A stretch of DNA of 20,697 nucleotides from Gammaproteobacteria bacterium (GTDB lineage Bacteria; Pseudomonadota; Gammaproteobacteria; Pseudomonadales; Pseudohongiellaceae), in contig JAESUT010000168.1 of NCBI GenBank assembly GCA_016762995.1, positions 1 through 20,697 of the forward strand, in the 5' to 3' direction. The position numbers and the translations under genes are program-made. How positions within the stretch are numbered: position 1 is the stretch's first letter; the number at the start of each line of letters is the position of its first letter. The notes below the pieces were generated by a model, which had not been told where the DNA came from, ran no database searches, and worked only from the letters and a program-made list of their open reading frames with translations. Positions 14,254-20,697 of the stretch are shown here, one piece after another.

Positions 14254-14979
14254 CTACTGTGCGCTGTCGACGTGCTGATTATCGAGTACAGCGCCGACTA
14301 CGTGGCCAATAAAATCTAGAAATAGAGTGTCCAAATTCACATTGAAGTAGTTGTCCGATTGATTTCCGAATGCAATCAGCGCCAATACATCGCCGTTACT
14401 TAGAACGGGACACAGAGCGGTCGACTTAATGTTATTGCCCTGTGCAGGGAAGAGGTACTGAATCTGTTCTTCACTTATAAGACCGCAATGAGTTCGCTTA
14501 AGGCGGAATACATCGACGAATTTCTCCTTGAGGATGTCTTCTGATTCCACTCTTACCGAGTCTGCAACCTTCAAGTCTTTCTTGTCCACAAGGATGATCT
14601 CGCAGGAATCGATGCTGGCATGATTCGACAACTGATCCTGGGCAACCTCGGCAATTTCGGTTGCATCTTTTGCGCGGAGTAAGGCAAGGACCAGGCCGCG
14701 CGTTGTATCAAATAGCTGATCGTTGTTGCGCGCATTCTCAAGTAGGTTGTTGAGTTTCTGTCGCGCATCGCCCCCTCTGTCTCTCAGAATAGTAACTTGC
14801 CGTTCTAATAAGGAGATCGCTTTGCCGCTCTTGTGCGGCAGAGAAAGATCTGCGAGCAAGTCTTCTTGCTCGATGAAGAATTCGGGATTGGCTTTGAGGT
14901 AGCTGGCAACTTCTTGTGCAGAGAGTTCATTGCTGTTCTGAGACTCAATTTTTTCAGCCGCCGAATTGTCATTTTTCAT
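14254..14979 (-). CDS. DUF484 family protein
   Basis: This is a 241-residue cytoplasmic protein of the DUF484 family, distantly related to GAF domains and of unknown function. The N-terminal signature is EVASYLKANPEFFIEQEDLL (about 23-42), followed by LPHKSGKAISLLERQVTILR (47-66), then a helical region LNNLLENARNNDQLFDTTRG. A GAF-like beta-rich half follows (about 110-235), with SCEIILVDKKD and SNGDVLALIAFGNQSDNYFN. Its ATG overlaps the dapF stop by 4 nt (ATGA), the conserved dapF-DUF484 coupling. In Pseudomonas xerC and a HAD phosphatase come next; here glycosyltransferases do. The ligand and role are unknown. Confidence 0.92.
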   Translation of the reverse strand: MKNDNSAAEKIESQNSNELSAQEVASYLKANPEFFIEQEDLLADLSLPHKSGKAISLLERQVTILRDRGGDARQKLNNLLENARNNDQLFDTTRGLVLALLRAKDATEIAEVAQDQLSNHASIDSCEIILVDKKDLKVADSVRVESEDILKEKFVDVFRLKRTHCGLISEEQIQYLFPAQGNNIKSTALCPVLSNGDVLALIAFGNQSDNYFNVNLDTLFLDFIGHVVGAVLDNQHVDSAQ

Positions 14980-15830
14980 ATCTGAATTTTCCCTTCAAAA
15001 ACTGTTGTGGCTGACCCTGTCATTAAGACGGGGGAGTCGATTCCTAGCCATGTAATATTAAGCTCTCCGCCATGTAATTTCACTCTGACGGTATCATCTA
15101 ACAGACCTTGTAAGCAACCGGCAACTACCGCTGCACAAGCCCCAGTACCGCAGGCTAGCGTCTCGCCCGCGCCACGTTCATAGACGCGTAAATCTAGAGT
15201 ATTTCTGTCACACAGCTGCATGAAACCAACATTGCAGCCTTCGGGAAAATCTGGATGTGAACCAAGTGCTTTCCCTATCTCTTTTACGGCTGTTTTGCTT
15301 AGCTCTTCAACTCTAATTACCGCGTGAGGGTTACCCATGGACAGCGCACAAAACTCTACCTCTACTGCGCTGCCTAAAACAGTCAGATGGCGCGTATGCA
15401 AGGTTGAATGGCTGTCAGCGTTGAATGGAATTTTCGCTGCATCAAACACCGGCGCCTCCATGTCAACTGTGACGGCACCATTATCGCCAATCTTAAGCGT
15501 AAGCACTCGATTGACTGTCTTGACGACGAGCGACTCTCCATCAAATAAGCCTTTGTCACTTACATATTTAGCAAAGCAGCGAGCACCGTTGCCGCAGTGC
15601 TCTACTTCCTGGCCATCGAAGTTGAAGATGCGATAGCTGAAATCGATGCCAGGCTCTGTGGCAGCCTCAACTAAGAGCAATTGATCAAAGCCCACCCCAA
15701 AATGGCGGTCTCCAAGCAGTGCAATTTGTTCTCTGCTCAATTGATACTCATTGTGCAGGTTATTGAGCACAATAAAGTCGTTGCCGAGGCCGTGCATCTT
15801 TGTGAAGTGAATATCCATTTTAGGTATCAA
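14976..15830 (-). CDS. dapF: Diaminopimelate epimerase
   Basis: This enzyme interconverts LL- and meso-diaminopimelate, needed for lysine and peptidoglycan. The 284-residue translation contains FTKMHGLGNDFIVL (9-22), the first catalytic cysteine in EVEHCGNGARCFAKY (C79) and the second in GAGETLACGTGACAA (C227), in the two-fold pseudo-symmetric fold. The start is uncertain: the TTG at 15828-15830 overlaps the lysA stop (TTGA), while an in-frame ATG at 15816-15818 gives a 280-residue protein closer to the usual N-terminus. Neither has a strong Shine-Dalgarno. It is part of lptM-lysA-dapF-DUF484. All catalytic features are present. Confidence 0.96.
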   Translation of the reverse strand: MIPKMDIHFTKMHGLGNDFIVLNNLHNEYQLSREQIALLGDRHFGVGFDQLLLVEAATEPGIDFSYRIFNFDGQEVEHCGNGARCFAKYVSDKGLFDGESLVVKTVNRVLTLKIGDNGAVTVDMEAPVFDAAKIPFNADSHSTLHTRHLTVLGSAVEVEFCALSMGNPHAVIRVEELSKTAVKEIGKALGSHPDFPEGCNVGFMQLCDRNTLDLRVYERGAGETLACGTGACAAVVAGCLQGLLDDTVRVKLHGGELNITWLGIDSPVLMTGSATTVFEGKIQI

Positions 15831-17074
15831 CTAGGTAGACAAGATTCCAGATCGAGCAGATCGGCTAGGACCTCGCGACGCCTAACGACATGTGCGACAT
15901 TCCCATCGACCATTATCTCGGGAACGCGTGGTCGCGTATTGTAGTTCGAACTCATTACAAACCCGTAAGCACCTGCAGAGCGCACGGCCAGCAAGTCGCC
16001 TGCTGTCACTACCAGCTCTCTGTCCTTACCAAGGAAATCGGCTGATTCGCATATTGGGCCAACAACATCGAAACTAAGTGCATCGCCATGTCTTTTGTTC
16101 ACCGGAATGATCTCCTGCCAGGCGCTGTATAGCGCAGGCCTTAATAGGTCATTCATAGCGCCATCAACGATAGCGAAATTCTTATGTTCAGTGTTTTTTA
16201 TATACTCGACACGGGTCACGAAAATGCCGGCGTTTGCGGCGATTGAGCGGCCAGGTTCGACCATTAGGGTCAGGCCGCGATTCTCGATGCGACCTTTTAC
16301 TGCATCGATAAGTTCAGAGGGCAGTGGTGGGGTCTCGGTGCCGTAGCTAACCCCTAGTCCTCCTCCCATATCGAAGTGACTTAAATTAATGCCTTCCTCG
16401 CTCAGGCGGTCGACCATGGCGAGCAGTCTATCAATTGCGTCGAGGAAAGGTTCTACCGATGTTAGCTGCGAGCCTATGTGGCAGTCGATCCCAGATACCT
16501 TGATTCCTTCCATCTGCGCAGCCGCCCTATAGACTTCTATCGCGCGATCGGTGGAGATCCCAAATTTGTTCTCTTTCAAGCCAGTGGATATATAGGGATG
16601 GGTGCCGGCGTCGACATCGGGATTTACGCGTACAGATATCGAGGCGGGCAGAGCTAGCTGCAAAGCCACTTCATTGATTCGATTTAACTCCGCCTCTGAT
16701 TCCACGTTGAAACAGTGAATGCCAGCTCGAAGCGCCTGTTGAATCTCAGCGACTGTCTTACCGAGGCCAGAAAATATGACCTTCGCAGGATCTCCGCCAG
16801 CTTGAAGGACGCGACTTAGCTCGCCGCCAGATACGATATCGAACCCAGCGCCCATTCGAGCTAGGACATTCAATACCGCTAGGTTGGAATTTGCCTTCAC
16901 CGCATAGCAAATCAAATTAGGCAGCCCAGACAGTGCCGTTTCGTAGGCCCTATAGTGGCGCTCTAGAGTGGCGCGGGAATAGATAAAGCAAGGCGTGCCA
17001 TGCTGTTCAGCAATCTCGGCGACGGCTAACTCCTCTGCATAGAGTGCATCGCCTTTGTAATTGAAGTGGTCCAT
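15827..17074 (-). CDS. lysA: Diaminopimelate decarboxylase
   Basis: This PLP-dependent fold-type III enzyme makes L-lysine from meso-diaminopimelate. The frame is open to 17194, but I choose the ATG at 17072-17074: it gives a 415-residue protein opening MDHFNYKGDALYAEELAV, the canonical LysA N-terminus, while the upstream extension overlaps lptM. The PLP lysine is K60 in ICYAVKANSN. Other signatures are RVNPDVDAGTHPYISTGLKE, HIGSQLT, DMGGGLGVSYG, MVEPGRSIAANAG and CESADFLGKDREL. The reading frame ends in a TGA that overlaps a possible dapF TTG start. The lptM stop is 44 bp upstream, in the conserved lptM-lysA-dapF order. Confidence 0.96.
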   Translation of the reverse strand: MDHFNYKGDALYAEELAVAEIAEQHGTPCFIYSRATLERHYRAYETALSGLPNLICYAVKANSNLAVLNVLARMGAGFDIVSGGELSRVLQAGGDPAKVIFSGLGKTVAEIQQALRAGIHCFNVESEAELNRINEVALQLALPASISVRVNPDVDAGTHPYISTGLKENKFGISTDRAIEVYRAAAQMEGIKVSGIDCHIGSQLTSVEPFLDAIDRLLAMVDRLSEEGINLSHFDMGGGLGVSYGTETPPLPSELIDAVKGRIENRGLTLMVEPGRSIAANAGIFVTRVEYIKNTEHKNFAIVDGAMNDLLRPALYSAWQEIIPVNKRHGDALSFDVVGPICESADFLGKDRELVVTAGDLLAVRSAGAYGFVMSSNYNTRPRVPEIMVDGNVAHVVRRREVLADLLDLESCLPS

Positions 17075-17118
17075 TCGTAGTTGAATTCCAGTAAGTGTGG
17101 GCCGCGGGGCCCTATGAG

Positions 17119-17262
17119 CTATTTGCCCGAGATGAAATTCGAGGTAGCGAGAGTAGATGGCTCTGGGCGGGTTAGGCCGCCTTTTTGTCCGCAATAGCTA
17201 AGACTCAGTGTAAGGCTTGCCAACATCAAGAGGGCGAAGAGTCTGTTGGTGTGGAATTTCAT
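17119..17262 (-). CDS. lptM: Small lipoprotein, LptM/YifL-like
   Basis: This is a 47-residue lipoprotein that normally sits upstream of lysA. LptM is reported to associate with the LPS-transport translocon LptDE in enterobacteria. The chosen ATG (17260-17262) gives a short basic N-terminus, a hydrophobic core (RLFALLMLASLTLSLS) and a cysteine followed by GQKGGLTRPEP, the family hallmark. The frame is open further upstream, but the extra residues do not look like a signal peptide. The residue before the cysteine is Tyr (LSYC); Gly, Ala or Ser is expected at that lipobox position, so lipidation should be verified. A candidate -10 (17300-17305) lies about 37 bp upstream. Confidence 0.82.
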   Translation of the reverse strand: MKFHTNRLFALLMLASLTLSLSYCGQKGGLTRPEPSTLATSNFISGK

Positions 17263-17580
17263 AGCGCTTGTCAGGTATCGGAATAGCCGGAAAGCGGCGA
17301 TTATAACGCCAGTGCAAATAGAAGCACAGGGCAAATTCTCTTCATCGCTAGGGTGTGGTTAGCTGCGATCGGATTTTGCGCCCTGCCTTGTGAAAAGGCC
17401 CGTTTGGTCTCTCCAGCCTTGAAATATGGGGTCTAAGTGCCTATATTTGCCCATCGCAATTTGCAGCTAACATTTTGGCCAAACAGACCAGTCCGATTTA
17501 AGAGATTGGGTCAGCTACAGGGCTTTGCAGCTACTCCAGCAATACTAACTAGATACGCAACCGTCAGGGTCTGAAAGTAG
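17263..17580. other. 318-bp divergent intergenic region with several dyads
   Basis: No gene is seen between lptM and the ABC ATPase. The region holds the lptM -10 candidate. It also has GTTAGCTGC (17358-17366) with its exact reverse complement GCAGCTAAC (17463-17471); a GCCTT-GTGAA-AAGGC hairpin (17385-17399); AAATAT (from 17422) opposed to ATATTT (to 17449); and a TTTGGCCAAA palindrome (17474-17483). These nested dyads could be a structured leader, a small RNA or operator sites for the plus-strand ABC genes; none is recognised as a known element. No clear promoter for the ABC genes was found. Confidence 0.5.
17300..17305 (-). promoter_or_regulatory. Candidate -10 for the lptM-lysA-dapF run
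   Basis: Read on the minus strand, a perfect TATAAT lies 37 bp before the lptM ATG. No convincing -35 hexamer is found at 16-18 bp; TTGCAC and TTGCCC are at the wrong distances (6 and 23 bp). The position is right for a transcript of lptM-lysA-dapF-DUF484. Confidence 0.4.
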
Positions 17581-18516
17581 ATGATTGAAATTAACAATTT
17601 AACAAAAAACTTTGACCAGTTTACCGCCGTTGATGGCCTCACCTTTACAGTGAAGGAGGGTGAGGTGCTTGGCTTTCTCGGCCCGAATGGCGCGGGCAAA
17701 TCAACGACCATGAAACTTATAACCGGATTTCTTTCTGCCAGTCATGGCTCGGTAAGCATCGACGGCTTTGATATCAGATCGAGCCCAATCGAGGCGAAGT
17801 CTCTCATGGGTTATTTACCTGAGGGAGCGCCTTCCTACGGTGATATGACAACTCTTGAATTTCTAAATTTTGTGGCTGAGATTCGTGGTTATCGCGGAGA
17901 AGAGATTTTGATGCGTGTTCAGCACGTGCTGGATGAAGTAGAGCTCAACTCAGTCAGCGAACAATCTATCGAAACTTTGTCCAAGGGTTTTAAGCGACGA
18001 GTAGGTTTGGCGCAAGCGATCATGCATGACCCGAAAGTACTAATCTTGGATGAGCCTACCGATGGTCTAGACCCCAACCAGAAACACCATGTCCGTGAGC
18101 TGATCAAGAACCTAGCCCGTGACAAGATCGTTATCATCTCTACTCATATATTAGAAGAAGTAACAGCGGTATGTAGTCGCGCGATTATTATCGCAGAAGG
18201 AAGAATTGTTGCGGACGATACACCCGCCGCACTCGAAGCGCGTTCAAAATATCATCAAGCGGTGAGCGTTCGCTTGAGCGAGAGCTACGATCTGGCAGCT
18301 GACCTAACAGGCCTTGCTGACGTGGGTGGTGTCGAGAAGGACAGCGAAGACGACATGGTCTTTCGTATACTAGCAAACGCTGGTACTTCAATTTTTTCTC
18401 AGGTATCGGAGATCGCACACGCCAAGCATTGGCCGGTTACCGAATTTCATGTCAGTCGCGGACAACTTGAAGATGTGTTCAGAGTCGTGACGCAGCAGAC
18501 ACAAGGAGCGCAATAA
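17581..18516 (+). CDS. ABC-2 type transporter ATP-binding protein (GldA/CcmA-like)
   Basis: This is a 311-residue cytoplasmic ATPase that would energise the membrane protein encoded next. Motifs in order are Walker A GPNGAGKST (34-42), a Q-loop-like region around YLPEGAPSYGDMT (78-90), the signature LSKGFKRRVGLAQAIM (133-148, a variant of LSGGQ), Walker B KVLILDEPTDGLDP (152-165) and the H-loop STHI (H189). A C-terminal extension (about 220-311) is typical of ABC-2 exporter ATPases, and the best resemblance is to the GldA-type group. The ATG at 17581 has only a weak upstream purine stretch. Its stop overlaps the permease start by one base (TAATG), so translation is coupled. The substrate is unknown. 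Confidence 0.92.
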   Translation: MIEINNLTKNFDQFTAVDGLTFTVKEGEVLGFLGPNGAGKSTTMKLITGFLSASHGSVSIDGFDIRSSPIEAKSLMGYLPEGAPSYGDMTTLEFLNFVAEIRGYRGEEILMRVQHVLDEVELNSVSEQSIETLSKGFKRRVGLAQAIMHDPKVLILDEPTDGLDPNQKHHVRELIKNLARDKIVIISTHILEEVTAVCSRAIIIAEGRIVADDTPAALEARSKYHQAVSVRLSESYDLAADLTGLADVGGVEKDSEDDMVFRILANAGTSIFSQVSEIAHAKHWPVTEFHVSRGQLEDVFRVVTQQTQGAQ

Positions 18517-19250
18517 TGGGGAATCTATTAATTATTTTTAAGCGTGAACTATTCAGTTATTTCGCGACGCCATTGGCTTATATTTTTATTGTCATTTTTC
18601 TAGTAGTGAATGGTTTCCTAACCTTCGACTTCGGTGGTTTCTATGCTAGGGGACAAGCAGATTTGTCGCCATTCTTTGCTTTTCATCCTTTTCTATATTT
18701 GTTCATGGTGCCAGCTATTGCAATGACCATGTGGGCGGATGAAAGAAAAACGGGAACTATTGAATTACTTTTAACGTTGCCGATAAATCTCAGAGATGCA
18801 ATTCTCGGAAAATATTTGGCGGCATGGGCCTTAATAGGAATTGCGCTTTTATTAACATTTCCGATTTGGTTAACCGCCAATTACCTAGGCGACCCTGATA
18901 ATGGAATTATATTTGCCGCCTATGTTGGCAGCTGGTTCATGGCGGGAGCTTATCTCGCAATAGGAGCTTGTTTGTCAGCCTGCACTAAGAACCCTGTGAT
19001 TGCATTCATACTTACAGTGGCTATTTGCGTAATTTTTGTGCTGCTAGGTTATCCCTTCTTACTGGGTATGCTGACCGGCTGGGTTCCCCAGATTATTATT
19101 GACGCGATATCATCAATGGGGTTCTTAACTCACTTTGATTCTATTTCCAAAGGAGTTTTCGATGTTCGGGACTTTTTGTTCTTCGGTGTGTTTATCGCGG
19201 CCTGGCTCTTCGCTAGTGCCGTAGTAATCGAACTTAAGAAAGCCAGTTAA
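18516..19250 (+). CDS. ABC-2 type transporter permease (GldF-like)
   Basis: This is a 244-residue inner-membrane permease. It opens with IFKRELFSYFATPLAYIF (about 7-24), the typical amphipathic start of this ABC-2 group, and has about six hydrophobic helices. The conserved cytoplasmic stretch MTMWADERKTGTIELLLTLP (about 70-89) after helix 2 is the coupling motif of ABC-2 permeases. The DHFDSISKG-like segment here reads FLTHFDSISKGVFDVRDFL (about 208-226). The start ATG overlaps the ATPase stop. A GldG-like protein follows after 14 bp. The gene looks richer in A and T than the neighbouring metabolic genes by eye, but this was not computed. The family is named after gliding genes in Bacteroidetes; in gammaproteobacteria its cargo is unknown. 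Confidence 0.9.
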   Translation: MGNLLIIFKRELFSYFATPLAYIFIVIFLVVNGFLTFDFGGFYARGQADLSPFFAFHPFLYLFMVPAIAMTMWADERKTGTIELLLTLPINLRDAILGKYLAAWALIGIALLLTFPIWLTANYLGDPDNGIIFAAYVGSWFMAGAYLAIGACLSACTKNPVIAFILTVAICVIFVLLGYPFLLGMLTGWVPQIIIDAISSMGFLTHFDSISKGVFDVRDFLFFGVFIAAWLFASAVVIELKKAS

Positions 19251-19264
19251 GGAAGAGCAAACTT

Positions 19265-20697
19265 ATGAATACCAATTTTCTATTTTCTCGAATCGGATTA
19301 TTAGCCATTGCAGTAGGATTGATTCTCAGTGTGTTAGTAATTAGTTCCCTGCCAAGCATAAGAATCGACCTTACGGAAGATAAGCTTTATACACTCTCGC
19401 CAGGCACAAAAAATATTGTTTCCAATTTGCGGGGTCCATTGGAAATAATGTTCTTCTATTCGGAAAGCGCCACAGCAGACAATCCTCAAATTCGTACCTA
19501 TGCAAATAGAGTTCAGGAGTTGCTGAGAGAAATCGTGATCGCTAGTAACAATCGACTTAGCCTAAGTGTTATTGATCCTCAGCCATTCTCCGAAGAGGAA
19601 GACTTAGCAACTCAGTTTGGCATACAGGCAGTTCCGATCTCTCAGGGAGCGCCGGGCATATATTTTGGCCTTGTTGTAGCTCAGCCCGAGGACCGGCAGA
19701 ACAATCCGCAGGGCAGGGCGGCAGAGACGTTACCTCTTATTCGGCCTGAGTTAGAGCAGTTTCTTGAGTATGAATTCATGAAACTGATTACGAAGGTTAA
19801 TGCGCCTGACCTACAAGTAGTGGGCTTGCTAACGGAATTGGACATCGATGGCGGATTCGATCCGGTCGCAGGACAAGCAACGCAGCCGTGGATGATTATG
19901 GATTTCATTCGCCAACTCTATGCTGTGCAACGAGTCGAGATTGCCGCAAACGAAATCGATGAAGAGATCGATATTCTGATGATCGTGCATCCGCAGGGTC
20001 TGTCAGAGGAAATGCTATACGCGATCGATCAGTTTGTGATGCGTGGTGGTAAGACTATGGTCTTTCTAGATTCGAATGCCGATTCCATGGTCAGTCGCAC
20101 GCAGCGGGGCAACCTGATTCCTGCTGGCATGAGTTCAGAATTGCCCGGCTTACTTGAGGCTTGGGGGATCGAATTTGTTAGCGATAAAGTGCTCGCCGAC
20201 AACGAACTAGCACTGCGCGTATCTATGGGGCAGGGTCAACGCCCTATTGCGCACTTAGGCATGTTAGGCGTGCAGCGAGATTTTTTGACGCAGAGTGACA
20301 GTGTTACTAGCCGGCTTGAGACTATTAACATGTCATCCCCTGGTGTGATTCGTCAGATACAGGGGGCAAACATTCGTTTCGAGGCGTTGATGGTTTCATC
20401 GACTGATTCGATGTTAATGGATGCGGGGTTGCTCGAGGATGTTACCGACCCATCTATTCTGTTCGATGAGTTTGTCTCTGAGGGAATAAGCCATACCATC
20501 GCCGCGAGAATTAGCGGTGTTATCGAGACGGCATTTCCTGACGGCAGGCCTGTCAATGAAGAAGAGCTTACGGGCGAAGAAGTTGCAGTAGTTGAAGAAA
20601 GCACTGATGTGGCCGCAGTCGAGGAAGAGTTAGCGGCGGAGCATATTAGCAGCTCGAATAGCGAAGTGAACATTCTGGTTTTTGCAGATACGGACAT
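19265..20697 (+). CDS. GldG-like ABC auxiliary membrane protein, N-terminal part (runs off the window)
   Basis: This open frame starts at ATG 19265 with AAGGAAG about 9 nt upstream and stays open for 477 codons to the window edge. An N-terminal membrane helix (about 10-29) is followed by SIRIDLTEDKLYTLSPGTKN (31-50), the hallmark of GldG-type ABC auxiliary proteins, then the extracytoplasmic domain with MFFYSES, YANRVQELLRE, and a DILMIVHPQGLSEEMLYAID segment near residues 238-257. Around residue 429 an acidic stretch rich in Glu (NEEELTGEE..., EEELAAEH) interrupts the fold, and the visible end reads VNILVFADTD, typical of the domain end. The last part, likely with a second C-terminal membrane helix, lies outside. 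It follows the ATPase and permease, forming a GldA-F-G-like module. Confidence 0.9.
   Translation, partial: MNTNFLFSRIGLLAIAVGLILSVLVISSLPSIRIDLTEDKLYTLSPGTKNIVSNLRGPLEIMFFYSESATADNPQIRTYANRVQELLREIVIASNNRLSLSVIDPQPFSEEEDLATQFGIQAVPISQGAPGIYFGLVVAQPEDRQNNPQGRAAETLPLIRPELEQFLEYEFMKLITKVNAPDLQVVGLLTELDIDGGFDPVAGQATQPWMIMDFIRQLYAVQRVEIAANEIDEEIDILMIVHPQGLSEEMLYAIDQFVMRGGKTMVFLDSNADSMVSRTQRGNLIPAGMSSELPGLLEAWGIEFVSDKVLADNELALRVSMGQGQRPIAHLGMLGVQRDFLTQSDSVTSRLETINMSSPGVIRQIQGANIRFEALMVSSTDSMLMDAGLLEDVTDPSILFDEFVSEGISHTIAARISGVIETAFPDGRPVNEEELTGEEVAVVEESTDVAAVEEELAAEHISSSNSEVNILVFADTD

Noticed and set aside
17075..17194. In-frame upstream extension of lysA
   Set aside because: It is basic and proline-rich, overlaps lptM in another frame, and is not part of the LysA family N-terminus.
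17263..17334. In-frame upstream extension of the small lipoprotein
   Set aside because: The extra residues would bury the signal peptide; the ATG at 17260-17262 gives a normal basic-hydrophobic-cysteine layout.
1..20697. CRISPR array, insertion sequence, tRNA or rRNA
   Set aside because: No regularly spaced direct repeats, transposase-like frames, clover-leaf-like or rRNA-like stretches were seen by eye; a search tool was not available.

Overview
This 20.7 kb window comes from a gammaproteobacterium, probably a marine or environmental relative of the Pseudomonadales or Cellvibrionales, of medium GC. The assignment rests on gene order. Several blocks match conserved gammaproteobacterial neighbourhoods that in Pseudomonas lie apart: metX-yggU-yggT-proC-yggS next to pilT; gshB-tonB-yqgE-ruvX; and lptM-lysA-dapF-DUF484. 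No rRNA, tRNA, CRISPR array, transposase or phage gene is visible. Every gene call is from reading translated sequence and motifs; no database search was run.

Layout. Positions 1-3129 (minus) hold a run read in the order yggS, proC, yggT, yggU, metX (cut by the window edge), covering PLP homeostasis, proline synthesis, a membrane protein, a small conserved protein and methionine synthesis. A perfect 22-bp inverted repeat (2331-2397) sits between yggS and proC. Positions 3331-4365 (plus) hold pilT, the type IV pilus retraction ATPase, ending at a terminator that overlaps the 3' end of convergent ruvX. Positions 4380-7312 (minus) read gshB, tonB, yqgE, ruvX: glutathione synthesis, a TonB-like energy transducer, a conserved protein and a Holliday-junction resolvase-like protein.

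Positions 7546-14211 are the accessory part. A promoter-like site precedes an unrecognised multi-pass membrane protein and two family-2 glycosyltransferases on the plus strand. These converge on two minus-strand glycosyltransferases, one of them a 1066-residue protein with three catalytic domains (GT2-GT2-GT4). They look like part of a surface polysaccharide or O-antigen-type assembly locus, but no polymerase, flippase, ABC exporter or nucleotide-sugar gene is present here. This cluster lies directly after lptM-lysA-dapF-DUF484, where xerC is often found.

Positions 14254-17262 (minus) are lptM, lysA, dapF and DUF484: the last steps of diaminopimelate/lysine synthesis with a small outer-membrane lipoprotein. 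After a 318-bp intergenic region with several dyads, positions 17581-20697 (plus) hold an ABC-2 type system: ATPase, permease and a GldG-like auxiliary protein that runs off the window end. Its substrate is unknown.

The most noteworthy items are the hairpin between yggS and proC, the three-domain glycosyltransferase and its cluster, the unknown membrane protein at its head, and the Gld-like ABC module. None is proven to be a new system.
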